This document shows, piece by piece, positions 7,863-16,974 of a stretch of DNA of 58,082 nt. Within the stretch, counting starts at the first letter, position 1, and the number at the start of each line of letters is the position of its first letter. The stretch lies in the NCBI GenBank assembly GCA_910578185.1, contig CAJTPN010000018.1, forward strand, positions 12,632 through 70,713, given 5' to 3'. The stretch is from an uncultured Acetatifactor sp. GTDB taxonomy: Bacteria; Bacillota; Clostridia; Lachnospirales; Lachnospiraceae. The position numbers were made by a program, and so were the translations under genes. The notes beneath the pieces were generated by a model. It ran no database searches, had not been told where the DNA came from, and saw only the letters and a program-made list of their open reading frames with translations.

Positions 7863-9383
7863 TTACAGCAGTTCCTTGAACAATTTTCCCACACCGGCCG
7901 GATCCGCTTTCCCCTTCATTGCCTTCATGGTCTGTCCCACCAGGAATCCAAGCGCTCGTTCTTTTCCGCTTTGGTAATCCTGAACGGACTGGGGATTGGC
8001 CGCAATAACCTCCTCCACAACCCGGCGCAGCGCGCCTTCGTCGCTGACCATTTTCAGCCCCTTCTCCTCCACATACCTTTGGGGATCAATATCCTCCTCA
8101 AACATAATCTCAAAAACTTCCTTTGCCACTGTGGAGTTAATTTCCCGCTTTTCCGTCAAATCAATCAACTTTGCCAGGTGTTTCGGCGAGAAGCGAATAT
8201 CTTCCGGATCCATTTCCCTGCTCTTTAGCAGACGAAGCGTCTCAACCATCAGCCAGTTGGACACCTTCTTGGGCTGGCTCCCCAATGCCACCGTTTCCTC
8301 AAAAATATCCGCCATATGTTTGGAGTTTGTAATAATCTCAATATCATACTGAGGGATATCATATTCTTCCCCATATCGCTTCCTTTTTTCAGTGCAAAAT
8401 TCCGGCTGTCTGGCACGGATTTCCTCCAAAAAAGCTTCGCTGATTCTCACCGGCGCCAGATCCGGATCTGGGAAATAACGATAATCCTGGGCCTCCTCCT
8501 TGGAACGCATGACATAGGAAAGCTCTTTTGCCTCATCCCAACGTCTGGTCTCCTGTACCACCGTTTGACCCTCCTCCAGCAAATCAATCTGACGATTCCG
8601 CTCCGCCTCAATGGCTTTTGTAATCGCCCGAAAAGAATTCAGATTCTTCATCTCCGTCCTGGTTCCAAGCGTCTCCGTTCCCACCTCCCGGACAGAGATA
8701 TTCACATCTGCCCGCATGGACCCCTCCTGAAGTTTGCAATCGCTTGCCCCAAGATACTGTATGATAAGGCGCAGCTTTTCCAAATAGGCAATCACTTCCT
8801 CCCCGCTTCGCATATCTGGTTCGGATACAATTTCGATTAACGGCACCCCCGAACGATTATAATCCACCAGCGTACAATCTTGCCGTTGGTCATGCAGCAG
8901 TTTGCCCGCATCCTCCTCCATATGAATTTCATGGATACCGATTCTTTTTACCTTACGTGTGCAGGCCTTCCTCGCGCCCTCTGTATCGCCCTGACTGTAT
9001 GCCGCCGTCTCCTGCGCTCTTATTTTCCTTTCATCCGCCCCACCGGCATCCATCTCGATCTCCACATACCCATTCCGACAAACGGGCAGGTAAAGCTGTG
9101 ATATCTGATAATTCTGAGGATTATCTGGATAAAAATAATTTTTTCTGTCAAATTTGCAGTATGGGGCAATCCTGCAATTTGTGGCAAGCCCCACTGCCAC
9201 TGCATATTCCAGCACCTTTTTATTCAGAACCGGCAGAGAACCGGGCATTCCTGTACAAACCGGGCAGGTATGGGAATTGGGTCTCCCGCCAAACACTGTA
9301 GAACATCCGCAGAAAATCTTGGTTCTGGTGGCCAGTTCCACATGGACCTCCAGGCCGATAACCATTTCATATTCCTTTGCCAT
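7863..9383 (-). CDS. gatB: Asp-tRNA(Asn)/Glu-tRNA(Gln) amidotransferase subunit B
   Basis: This 506-residue subunit binds the misacylated tRNA and activates it for transamidation to Asn-tRNA or Gln-tRNA. The cradle domain starts YEMVIGLEVHVEL, with zinc-binding cysteines in CGCSTVFGG and HTCPVCTGMPG. The LVDYNRSGVPLIEIVSEPD motif is intact and the C-terminal YqeY-like tail is present. It is about 30 residues longer than usual: an extra hydrophilic segment (about residues 113-143, DNA 8955-9047) sits between EIEMD and VKRIGIHEIHMEEDAGK. It follows gatA after about 90 bases. Confidence 0.96.
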   Translation of the reverse strand: MAKEYEMVIGLEVHVELATRTKIFCGCSTVFGGRPNSHTCPVCTGMPGSLPVLNKKVLEYAVAVGLATNCRIAPYCKFDRKNYFYPDNPQNYQISQLYLPVCRNGYVEIEMDAGGADERKIRAQETAAYSQGDTEGARKACTRKVKRIGIHEIHMEEDAGKLLHDQRQDCTLVDYNRSGVPLIEIVSEPDMRSGEEVIAYLEKLRLIIQYLGASDCKLQEGSMRADVNISVREVGTETLGTRTEMKNLNSFRAITKAIEAERNRQIDLLEEGQTVVQETRRWDEAKELSYVMRSKEEAQDYRYFPDPDLAPVRISEAFLEEIRARQPEFCTEKRKRYGEEYDIPQYDIEIITNSKHMADIFEETVALGSQPKKVSNWLMVETLRLLKSREMDPEDIRFSPKHLAKLIDLTEKREINSTVAKEVFEIMFEEDIDPQRYVEEKGLKMVSDEGALRRVVEEVIAANPQSVQDYQSGKERALGFLVGQTMKAMKGKADPAGVGKLFKELL

Positions 9384-9476
9384 TTTCTTTATCTCCTGAT
9401 TATAGTTACGTCATGTGATTTGGCACATTGCGCAGCTCAACACTCTCTCCTGGAAGAAAATGTTTCATCCCTGCTT

Positions 9477-11072
9477 TTATTTTACTTCTTGTTTGCAGGA
9501 ACCAGTTTCACCTTGATGCTTATACTGTTCATAGGTATATGCCGCCCTTAAAAGCTTCTTCTCCTGATAACAGTCCCCTATCAGCTGTAGACCAATGGGA
9601 AGTCCCTTGCCGTCGGTTCCGCAGGGGACGCTGATGGCAGGAAGTCCGGCCAGATTCACCGAAATCGTATAGATATCTCCAAGGTACATTTTAATCGGAT
9701 CCGCCAGACTCTCTCCCAGCCTGGGCGCGGTAGTGGGCGCTGCGGGACCAATGATACAGTCGTATTTTTCAAACGCCCGGTCAAAAGCTTTTTTTATCAT
9801 AGCCTTTACCCGCAGCGCTTTCAGATAATATGCATCATAATACCCGGAACTGAGCACAAAGCTGCCCAGCATAATACGACGTTTTACCTCCGCGCCAAAT
9901 CCCTGGGAGCGGGTTTTTTTGTACATTTGATGCAGTCCCTCCGCCTGGGCCCGGAAACCGTATTTGATACCGTCAAATCGCTCCAGATTGGAACTTGCCT
10001 CTGCCGACGCTATGGTGTAATAAGCCGGGATGGCATAATCCACCAGCTCCATGTCAAATTCCTCTACCAACGCCCCTTGGGAACGCAGTGCCTGAGCCGC
10101 CGCCAGCACCGCCTCCCGCACTTCCCAGGCCAACCCTTCTCCGCTGGAGCTCTCACAATCTCCCTGCTCCATATATCTTGTATCTCCCCCTCTTTCCTCC
10201 TGTTTCAAATCTGTATTCCCTTCTGACTTCTTCCTGTTTGCTGTCTTGCCGGAATTTGCTGCCCCGTACAGATACGCTTTGGGAATTCCGATCCGCATTC
10301 CCTTCACATCCTCTGACAGGGCAGAAGTAAAGTCCGTATCTGTTCTTGCCACCTGGGTAGAATCTTTTGTGTCCGGTGTGGCAATAGCTTCCAAAATCAC
10401 AGCACAATCTTCCACTGTCTTACACAGAGGTCCGATCTGGTCCAAGGAAGAACCGTAGGCCACCAACCCATAGCGGGACACGGTACCATATGTGGGTTTC
10501 ATTCCCACCACTCCACAGTATGAGGCCGGTTGTCTGACTGAACCTCCGGTATCGGAGCCCAGGGCAAAAAAACATTCCCCCGACGCCACCGCCGCCGCGG
10601 AACCTCCTGAAGATCCTCCCGGTACATGTTCCCTATTATGCGGATTGCGCGTCACGCCATAGGCAGAAGTCTCCGTAGTGGATCCCATTGCAAACTCATC
10701 CATATTGGTCTTGCCTATGAGCACCGCCCCTGCCTTTTCTAAGGCTGTCACCGCTTCGGCCGAATAGGTTGGATAAAAATTGCCAAGTATCCTGGATGCA
10801 CAGGTTGTCAGCATTCCCTTGGTGCACAAATTATCCTTGACAGCCACCGGAACCCCGGCAAGCGGTCCCGCCAGTACTCCGGCCTCAATTTGAGCCTGGA
10901 CTTCCCTCGCCCGCTCCAATGCGGACGCACCGTCAACCGTTATATAACAATTCAAATATCGTTCCGTTTCCTCAATCTTTGACAGAACCGTCTCCATGGC
11001 TTCCACGGCTGTCGTCCTGCCCTCCTTTATGGCCCTTCCAAGTTCTACGGCCGAAAGAGATAATAGTTCCAT
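9477..11072 (-). CDS. gatA: Asp-tRNA(Asn)/Glu-tRNA(Gln) amidotransferase subunit A
   Basis: This is the 531-residue amidase-signature glutaminase subunit that releases ammonia for GatB. The Ser-cisSer-Lys triad is in place: Lys79 (VAVKDN), Ser154 (PGGSSGGS) and Ser178 (GSDTGGS). GatA is normally about 485-490 residues; the excess is an in-frame block at residues 271-313 between MRIGIPKAYLYG and WEVREAVLAAA, rich in Gly, Glu, Lys, Asp and Ser. The start MELLSLSAVELG is the family's usual one; the open frame extends 17 residues upstream into the gatC junction. It follows gatC after 25 bases. Confidence 0.96.
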   Translation of the reverse strand: MELLSLSAVELGRAIKEGRTTAVEAMETVLSKIEETERYLNCYITVDGASALERAREVQAQIEAGVLAGPLAGVPVAVKDNLCTKGMLTTCASRILGNFYPTYSAEAVTALEKAGAVLIGKTNMDEFAMGSTTETSAYGVTRNPHNREHVPGGSSGGSAAAVASGECFFALGSDTGGSVRQPASYCGVVGMKPTYGTVSRYGLVAYGSSLDQIGPLCKTVEDCAVILEAIATPDTKDSTQVARTDTDFTSALSEDVKGMRIGIPKAYLYGAANSGKTANRKKSEGNTDLKQEERGGDTRYMEQGDCESSSGEGLAWEVREAVLAAAQALRSQGALVEEFDMELVDYAIPAYYTIASAEASSNLERFDGIKYGFRAQAEGLHQMYKKTRSQGFGAEVKRRIMLGSFVLSSGYYDAYYLKALRVKAMIKKAFDRAFEKYDCIIGPAAPTTAPRLGESLADPIKMYLGDIYTISVNLAGLPAISVPCGTDGKGLPIGLQLIGDCYQEKKLLRAAYTYEQYKHQGETGSCKQEVK

Positions 11073-11097
11073 AATTTCGTCCCCCGCCTCCTGCCCG

Positions 11098-11391
11098 TCA
11101 GTCAAATGTCTTTGGCGCCACAAACATATTATCCTTTTGTCCCGGCGCGTTTTTCAGTGTATCTTCACTGCCGTCGCCGTTTATCACCACATCATCCCGA
11201 AAAACGTTCTCCACAGGAAACACATGGGACATAGGCTCCACTCCTGTAGTATCCAATTCGTTTAATTTATCAATATAGTCCAGCATTCTGCCCATATCTT
11301 TCTTTGCCTGCTCCTTTTCCTCTCCGGTAAGTTCCAGTTTAGCAAGAATACTCAAATATTCAATTGTTTCGTCGCTGATCTTATTTACCAT
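11098..11391 (-). CDS. gatC: Asp-tRNA(Asn)/Glu-tRNA(Gln) amidotransferase subunit C
   Basis: This 97-residue belt subunit wraps around GatA and stabilises the complex. Typical pieces are ISDETIEYLSILAKLELTGEE, then the long helix with MLDYIDKLNELDTTGVEPMSH, and the C-terminal VFRDDV and NAPGQKDNMFVAPKTFD. It is the first gene of gatC-gatA-gatB. GGAGGTGAAGAGAT precedes the ATG. Confidence 0.96.
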   Translation of the reverse strand: MVNKISDETIEYLSILAKLELTGEEKEQAKKDMGRMLDYIDKLNELDTTGVEPMSHVFPVENVFRDDVVINGDGSEDTLKNAPGQKDNMFVAPKTFD

Positions 11392-11696
11392 ATCTCTTCA
11401 CCTCCAAACACCCACACACCCATCTATTCCTTTTCTTCTACCGCCTTCCGCACCATATAAGATTCATCTCACAGCTCCATCAAAGACAGCCAAAACGGTC
11501 TATAAAGGCGATGATATAAAAAGAGGCGGCCTCCAGTATGATATCTGGCAGGTCGCCCATCTTGTTTTTTGTTAATTAGTTCATATCCTTCTCATAGATT
11601 ATGGAGCCATGCAGAAGGAGACCTCGATGCAAACGGCAACAGCTGAATCAAGATAAATTCCTTAACTTGCGTATTTAAATGCAGATCTTTTACATT
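11392..11696. other. 305-base intergenic stretch between gatC and the AT-rich gene
   Basis: It contains the hairpin at 11517-11558 and presumably the gatC promoter. No clear -35/-10 pair stands out. No gene is seen. Confidence 0.4.
11517..11558 (-). terminator. Intrinsic terminator of the gene at 11697
   Basis: On the minus strand a G+C-rich stem (GGGCGACCTGCCAG pairing with CTGGAGGCCGCC, imperfect) with an 8-base loop is followed by TTTTT at 11517-11523. It lies beyond the stop of the gene at 11697 and before gatC, separating the two units. The plus-strand side also has a T-rich run, so it could work in both directions. Confidence 0.7.
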
Positions 11697-12452
11697 TTAC
11701 CATGAGTTTTTTAATCCCTCATCATCTTCGGCCAACTTCAAGCAACCTGGATAATCTTTATGTTTATATCGCTTTTTGTTGTTAATAAAATGAAATTTCA
11801 CCTTAGCGTTTTCCTCGATATACATTCTCAAGCCAATACATTGATTTCTGTTTAGTGAAGGGTATTTATATTTTTTATATTTTATTTCACACAAATAATG
11901 ATACGCATCTAATTCATTCAAGCCATCATCATCATCATAAACGAAAGACTCAAGAAAATAATCGTCGGAGTCAACTACAACTCGATCAGGAAACACAGCT
12001 ACATATTTCGCTTCTTCCCCTAATGAATCAATCTTATCTATGATAATCTTTGCCATATCACTGGTGGCGAGTCGTTTTTTAAAACTGCTTATCTCTGATC
12101 TATCTTTCTCTTCTCTCTTTTTCTTATTTTCTTGCTCCTTTTTCTTTTTAATTTCATTCTGTTGCTTTTTGTATTCTTCCTGTTGGTGCTGCCTTTGACG
12201 CTCTAACGCCTTTTGTCTCCAGGAAGTTTTCCCTGTACGTTCCGCATATATTCTGTCAAGAATACCGTCTTGCGAAATAGATGAAACCTCCAATTCAAGG
12301 TCAGAATTTGGATTAGCCGGAAACCCTTTATGTGCATAAACACTCTTCCATTCTGTTTCAAGTTCTGTCAAACTCATTTGACGATATTTGTCCTCAGTTA
12401 CCTTAACTCCAGCCTCTACCATGCCATCAAACAAAGAATCCAAGAAACCCAT
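11697..12452 (-). CDS. AT-rich hypothetical protein with charged coiled coil
   Basis: This 251-residue protein has three parts. The first is an N-terminal segment (MGFLDSLFDGMVEAGVKVTE, then MSLTELETEWKSVY). The second is a strongly charged Lys/Glu/Gln coiled coil or single alpha-helix at about residues 78-125 (RQKALERQRQHQQEEYKKQQ and following). The third is an acidic C-terminal domain (VVDSDDYFLESFVYDDDDGL) ending in a Lys/Asn-rich region. The start at 12452 has AAGGTGG 6 bases upstream. Base composition is clearly more AT-rich than the neighbours and the gene stands alone between a terminator and a gap, both compatible with recent acquisition. No function can be assigned. Confidence 0.7.
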   Translation of the reverse strand: MGFLDSLFDGMVEAGVKVTEDKYRQMSLTELETEWKSVYAHKGFPANPNSDLELEVSSISQDGILDRIYAERTGKTSWRQKALERQRQHQQEEYKKQQNEIKKKKEQENKKKREEKDRSEISSFKKRLATSDMAKIIIDKIDSLGEEAKYVAVFPDRVVVDSDDYFLESFVYDDDDGLNELDAYHYLCEIKYKKYKYPSLNRNQCIGLRMYIEENAKVKFHFINNKKRYKHKDYPGCLKLAEDDEGLKNSW

Positions 12453-12623
12453 ATAAACCACCTTATCAGCCGCAAATTCGTCTGCACAAACAGGAATGAA
12501 TTTATACAGAACGGCGACAACCTTTCTGAAAATGTGAATTGTATATTTTCACAATTTCCAATTATATAAAACTATACATTATCAATACAGTACATTTTGC
12601 ACATCCTGCTTCCATCCATAACA

Positions 12624-13226
12624 CTATTTAACAGAGACGCTAATGGATGATTCCGCCAGTACGGTTCGGGCCTCCTCCCTGCCCAGCAGCGCTTCTGGGG
12701 TCACGGACCACTCCTCGGCAATCCTCAGCACGTCCTCCTCGTCAAAGAAATCATAACCATCCTGAAAGAGATCTTCCTCCCTTTCCGCGTAATTTAAGGA
12801 CAGCTTTTTCTCCACGTCGGATCTCTCCCCGATACACCCGAAAATTTGTCCGTCCGCATAGGAGTACAGTCGAGTTATCTTTCCTTGTACCATCCTTGCG
12901 AAAGCATGTGCGTCCGCTACCCTGTGGGAAGCAAAATAGCAAACTTCCTGTGCATGTGCTCCTATCCTTTTCATCACATTTACAATCTGATCCACCTGCG
13001 ACAAATCCCACAAAGCAATTCCTGCAAGAAGCACCCAACCGTCATAGGGGCCGGACAGCATCACCTTACTGTTCCAATTCTTCTTGATCTCCACCACCGC
13101 ATCATTCCAGCCTGCCTCCCCCACATATTTTAATTCAGGACAGCAGGAAAGAACGGTATCTATATCCGCTCCCTTTATCCCAAGCCACACACACTTATAA
13201 CCAAAACACCTTTCGATCTTTGCCAT
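12624..13226 (-). CDS. Hypothetical protein
   Basis: This 200-residue soluble protein has no signal peptide or membrane helix. It shows a YKCVWLGIKGAD start, a Trp-containing centre (GPYDGWVLLAGIALWDL), a segment resembling YFASHRVADAHAFARMVQGK, and an acidic stretch (DGYDFFDEEDVLRIAEEW). The feel is of a small alpha/beta protein; I do not recognise the family. GAGGAGATAGTAGATA lies before the ATG. It sits about 80 bases downstream of nothing obvious and 80 bases ahead of the membrane protein at 13307 on the opposite side, so the two may be unrelated accessory genes. Confidence 0.65.
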   Translation of the reverse strand: MAKIERCFGYKCVWLGIKGADIDTVLSCCPELKYVGEAGWNDAVVEIKKNWNSKVMLSGPYDGWVLLAGIALWDLSQVDQIVNVMKRIGAHAQEVCYFASHRVADAHAFARMVQGKITRLYSYADGQIFGCIGERSDVEKKLSLNYAEREEDLFQDGYDFFDEEDVLRIAEEWSVTPEALLGREEARTVLAESSISVSVK

Positions 13227-13306
13227 TATCTACTATCTCCTCTTACCACCGTCTTGCCCCTTCTTGAACGTATTCAAACCTTTCTTAAAACCAAGTCTAC
13301 CCACAG

Positions 13307-14605
13307 TCACTTGATCCATCCCCATACCACCGCCAGGTATTCACCGCAAAAATACATCCCTCGCAGCCAGATCAAGACTGCTCCTCCCCATAAAACCCAT
13401 GCTAAATCTTTTCGCTGCCGCACAATTTTATTCGCCAGCGATACAATGACACAAATACACAACGTCATTGTGCCAAAAGTCGCCCTGTCAGGATAGTGGG
13501 GAGACAGGAACATCGCCCCCCATGACAGCAGGGCACAAAAAAGCAAAACCGTATTCCGTCTTCCTATCCTCAGCTTCAGCACACAGCGGCAAACCACCCA
13601 AATACCGCCCAATACAAGCAGTGTAGGAAACAAATATTCCAGAGCGGCCTTACATTCCCCATAGCTTCTAAGGAACAGTTTCCAAAGCATGCCGTACTGT
13701 TCTTCCTCAATCTGTCCGCTGCGCACAAAATTTCCGGGAGCAATAATACAAAAAACGCTGCCCGCCAGACATGACAAACTGCCCGATATCATCCATAATT
13801 TTATTTTCCGCTTTTCCCTACAGGACATCACAATAGCAATCAGACTCAGCACCCACATGGCCGGTCCCATATTCTCATTGCTCCATCCCGCAAGTATTCC
13901 CAAAGGTACCATCCATAAAGCAGCTCCGGGCAGCTGGTGGAGCCTCTTGCTTTGTCCCCGTCCGCCCCCAGAGCCTATCGCACTTTCCTCAGGCTGACAT
14001 ATGAGCTCTTCCTGATCCTCCACAGAATTGTATGTCCCACGCATTCCACATTTGGAGACACTGTCCGTACTGCCCACTCGTCTTGGCAGGAAGCACCCTT
14101 CATCCGGAAGTTCCCGCAGATAACAATATGCAAAGGAAAGCAAAACCACTGTGATATACAGATAATTTGCCGCTCCGGCCTGCCAGAACATGCTCATTTT
14201 CCAGTTTGCGTTCAGTCCTAACAGCATCCCCAGCGCGGCCAAAAAAGCCGACAGTCTGCGATGCTCCGCCACAAGGCATACCATACCTGCAAGCAGCAGG
14301 GTAAACAGCACATTCAACAGATCCGCCGCCTGCTTCCCCGCAAGCAGCGTCAGCTGCAGAATGCCATGGGTCATGCTCCTGCCGCCCCAATTCCAATAAT
14401 GCCATATCTGGCTCTTGATAATATCCGAAAAGGAAGAAATGGGAGTATCGTTCTCAAGCATGGTAGCATACCACAGATCGTCCATCATAAACGGAATTGC
14501 CCTGTGGGTGCGATAAATTACAACTACAGATATCGCAAGCAGCAAAGCAGTGATTATTTTCATCACCTTACGGCCCTGGCCCGGGGCATTTTCCTTCCCG
14601 TTCAT
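13307..14605 (-). CDS. Large polytopic membrane protein (DUF6056-like, GT-C feel)
   Basis: This 432-residue protein has about ten hydrophobic helices. After helix 1 comes an outer loop with paired Asp (MMDDLWYATM) and a WHYWNWGGRSMTHG motif, then NANWKMSMFWQAGAANYLY, and a conserved-looking GWSNENMGPAMW. This order recalls the uncharacterised DUF6056 family, whose helix bundle and early acidic pair suggest lipid-linked sugar transfer; that activity is inference. An in-frame hydrophilic block of about 55-60 residues (about 13930-14105) breaks the helix bundle between YCYLRELPD and ALWMVPLGILAG. The ATG at 14605 has GGGAGG about 11 bases upstream. Confidence 0.7.
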   Translation of the reverse strand: MNGKENAPGQGRKVMKIITALLLAISVVVIYRTHRAIPFMMDDLWYATMLENDTPISSFSDIIKSQIWHYWNWGGRSMTHGILQLTLLAGKQAADLLNVLFTLLLAGMVCLVAEHRRLSAFLAALGMLLGLNANWKMSMFWQAGAANYLYITVVLLSFAYCYLRELPDEGCFLPRRVGSTDSVSKCGMRGTYNSVEDQEELICQPEESAIGSGGGRGQSKRLHQLPGAALWMVPLGILAGWSNENMGPAMWVLSLIAIVMSCREKRKIKLWMISGSLSCLAGSVFCIIAPGNFVRSGQIEEEQYGMLWKLFLRSYGECKAALEYLFPTLLVLGGIWVVCRCVLKLRIGRRNTVLLFCALLSWGAMFLSPHYPDRATFGTMTLCICVIVSLANKIVRQRKDLAWVLWGGAVLIWLRGMYFCGEYLAVVWGWIK

Positions 14606-14719
14606 TTTATACCCATCCTCCCATTTCAGCAAGCTTCAAGAAAACCTCTCTGTCCATCCATTCCCTAACGTAACGGCACATTTACATTTCGTCAAATGAC
14701 CAGCCTGACGTTCAAATTT

Positions 14720-15940
14720 CTACAGCTTCAGTGCCTTGATTCTGTCCACGGCCTCCACAGTATTTTCGTAACTTCCAAAGGCCGTCAGTCTAAAATACCC
14801 TTCCCCGCTGGGCCCAAAGCCTGCTCCTGGTGTTCCTACCACATTCACCTGTTCCAGCAGGCAATCAAAAAATTCCCAGCTGCTCATACCCTTCGGAGTC
14901 TTGAGCCAAATGTAGGGTGCATTCACACCTCCTGAAACCGTATAACCTGCATCCCTTAAACCGTTAAAGATATAGCTGGCATTATTCATATAATAAGCAA
15001 CTTGCTTTTTAAGCTGCTCCTTGCCTGCTTGAGAATAGACGGCCTCCCCTGCGCGCTGTACGATATAAGGGGCTCCGTTATATTTTGTTCCATGACGCCT
15101 TGCCCAAAGAGAATGAAGCATTACATCGCCTGATTTCAAATCTTTAGGAATTACAGTAAATCCCAGGCGCACACCGGTAAATCCTGCGTTTTTGGAAAAA
15201 GACCGCAATTCAATGGCACAGGTCCTGGCTCCTTCGCATTCATAAATGCTGTGGGGCACATCCGCTTCGGAAATATATGCCTCATAAGCCGCATCATATA
15301 AAATCACGGCTCCCACTTTATTGGCGTAGTCCACCCACTCCTGCAGCCGTGCTTTTGTGATCGCCGAACCGGTGGGATTATTGGGGAAACAAAGGTAAAT
15401 CAGATCCGGCGTCTCCTTTGGCAGTTCCGGTGCAAAATCATTTTCTGCAACACAGGGCATATAAATCACATCACTCCAAGTTTCCCGCTCCTTATCGTAT
15501 GTTCCCGTCCTGCCTGCCATAACGTTGGAGTCCACATATACGGGATAAACCGGATCACACACGGCAATCCGATTCTCCAGGCTGAATATCTCCTGAATGT
15601 TGGAGGAATCACACTTTGCCCCATCAGACACAAAGATCTCGTCTGCTTCGATTTGGCAGCCCCGGGCCTTATAGTCAGTTTCCGCTATGGCGTTTCTTAA
15701 GAACTCATAGCCCAAATCAGGCGCATATCCGTGAAAAGTCTCCGCTTTTCCCATATCATCCACCGCGCCGTGCAGCGCTTCTATAATTGCAGGCGCCAGA
15801 GGCTGCGTCACATCGCCAATCCCAAGTCGGATAATTTTCCTGTCCGGATGCGCCGCACTATACGCGCTTACCTTTTTCCCAATCGTGGAAAACAGATAAC
15901 TTCCGGGAAGTTTTAAATAATTTTCATTCAGTTTAAACAT
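14720..15940 (-). CDS. dapL: LL-diaminopimelate aminotransferase
   Basis: This 406-residue class I/II aminotransferase converts tetrahydrodipicolinate directly to LL-diaminopimelate with glutamate, for lysine and peptidoglycan. The DapL-type N-terminus FKLNENYLKLPGSYLFSTIG is diagnostic. The PLP fold shows SDGAKCDSSNIQE, YPVYVDSN, CFPNNPTG and the Schiff-base lysine in RSFSKNAGFTGVRLG. ACAGGAGGAAAAA precedes the chosen ATG; an upstream extension of 35 residues overlaps dapF and is not plausible. It is directly downstream of dapF, the next enzyme of the pathway. Confidence 0.96.
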   Translation of the reverse strand: MFKLNENYLKLPGSYLFSTIGKKVSAYSAAHPDRKIIRLGIGDVTQPLAPAIIEALHGAVDDMGKAETFHGYAPDLGYEFLRNAIAETDYKARGCQIEADEIFVSDGAKCDSSNIQEIFSLENRIAVCDPVYPVYVDSNVMAGRTGTYDKERETWSDVIYMPCVAENDFAPELPKETPDLIYLCFPNNPTGSAITKARLQEWVDYANKVGAVILYDAAYEAYISEADVPHSIYECEGARTCAIELRSFSKNAGFTGVRLGFTVIPKDLKSGDVMLHSLWARRHGTKYNGAPYIVQRAGEAVYSQAGKEQLKKQVAYYMNNASYIFNGLRDAGYTVSGGVNAPYIWLKTPKGMSSWEFFDCLLEQVNVVGTPGAGFGPSGEGYFRLTAFGSYENTVEAVDRIKALKL

Positions 15941-16031
15941 TTTTTCCTCCTGTTCCAGTTCCAACCTTGTGGAAACTTGTTCCGTCATACGCCTTTGGCG
16001 CATTGTTCTCTGCAAAGGGCACAGCTGGAAT

Positions 16032-16913
16032 CTAATAAACCTCATTATCTGTGAGATCTATCCGACCCTCAAACACGGTAGCCGCAGGTCCTGTCATATA
16101 GACAAGATTTTTCTCCCTGTCCCATTCTATCAGTAATTCTCCCCCAAGCAGCTTCACCCATACACGCTGACATAAGAAACCGTTCAGCACACCTGCAACC
16201 ACCGTGGCACAGCTGCCCGTGCCACAGGCCAGTGTTTCACCGGTTCCTCTCTCCCATACTCTCATAAAACAATGCTCTTTGTCAAGAATTTCCACAAACT
16301 CCGTGTTCACCCTTTTGGGAAACCTGGTATGATTCTCAAACTGGCTGCCGATCCGTTCCAGCTCCATTTGCATCACGTTTTTGGCAAAAATCACCGCATG
16401 AGGATTCCCCATAGACACACATGTCATGCGATATTCCCTACCGTCCACCCATACCGGTTCATCCACCACCTGCTTTCCTTCCGCCTCCACCGGTATCATT
16501 GCAGGTTCCAACACAGGGCTTCCCATATTGACCCGTACCTTAGACACTTCTCCCCTTTTCCCCGACTCCAGGGAACCTGTTTCCAACATCAGATCCAATT
16601 CCTTTATCTGGCCTGCGCTCACCACACAGATATGTGTCTTATCCGTCAATCCCTTGTCATAAACGAATTTTGCCACACACCGAATGCCGTTGCCGCACAT
16701 CTCCGCCCTGGTTCCGTCTGCATTATACATCTCCATCTCAAAGTCTGCTTCCGCCGAAGGATTAATAAAAATCACCCCATCCCCACCAACGCCAAAATGT
16801 CTGTCACTGAGCCTTCTGACCAAATCCGGCTTCCGCGTCAACTCTATCTTTTCTTCAAATCCGTTCACATAGACATAATCATTGCCGCAGCCATGCATCT
16901 TTGTAAAATTCAT
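16032..16913 (-). CDS. dapF: Diaminopimelate epimerase
   Basis: This 293-residue cofactor-independent racemase converts LL- to meso-diaminopimelate. The two catalytic cysteines are in MCGNGIRC and ETLACGTGSC. The start MNFTKMHGCGNDYVYV is standard and has GGAGGG 8 bases upstream. It lies between the ANTAR gene and dapL on the same strand, giving dapF-dapL as a lysine/peptidoglycan pair transcribed after glnA and the ANTAR regulator. Confidence 0.96.
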   Translation of the reverse strand: MNFTKMHGCGNDYVYVNGFEEKIELTRKPDLVRRLSDRHFGVGGDGVIFINPSAEADFEMEMYNADGTRAEMCGNGIRCVAKFVYDKGLTDKTHICVVSAGQIKELDLMLETGSLESGKRGEVSKVRVNMGSPVLEPAMIPVEAEGKQVVDEPVWVDGREYRMTCVSMGNPHAVIFAKNVMQMELERIGSQFENHTRFPKRVNTEFVEILDKEHCFMRVWERGTGETLACGTGSCATVVAGVLNGFLCQRVWVKLLGGELLIEWDREKNLVYMTGPAATVFEGRIDLTDNEVY

Positions 16914-16974
16914 ATTCAACCCTCCATCCGGCGCGATCACTTCAAAAACGCCAATACGCCTGTTCGTTGTTATC

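Noticed and set aside
10134..10262. GatA insertion as intein or frameshift
   Set aside because: It is far too short for an intein, lacks splice motifs, and the frame is unbroken on both sides.
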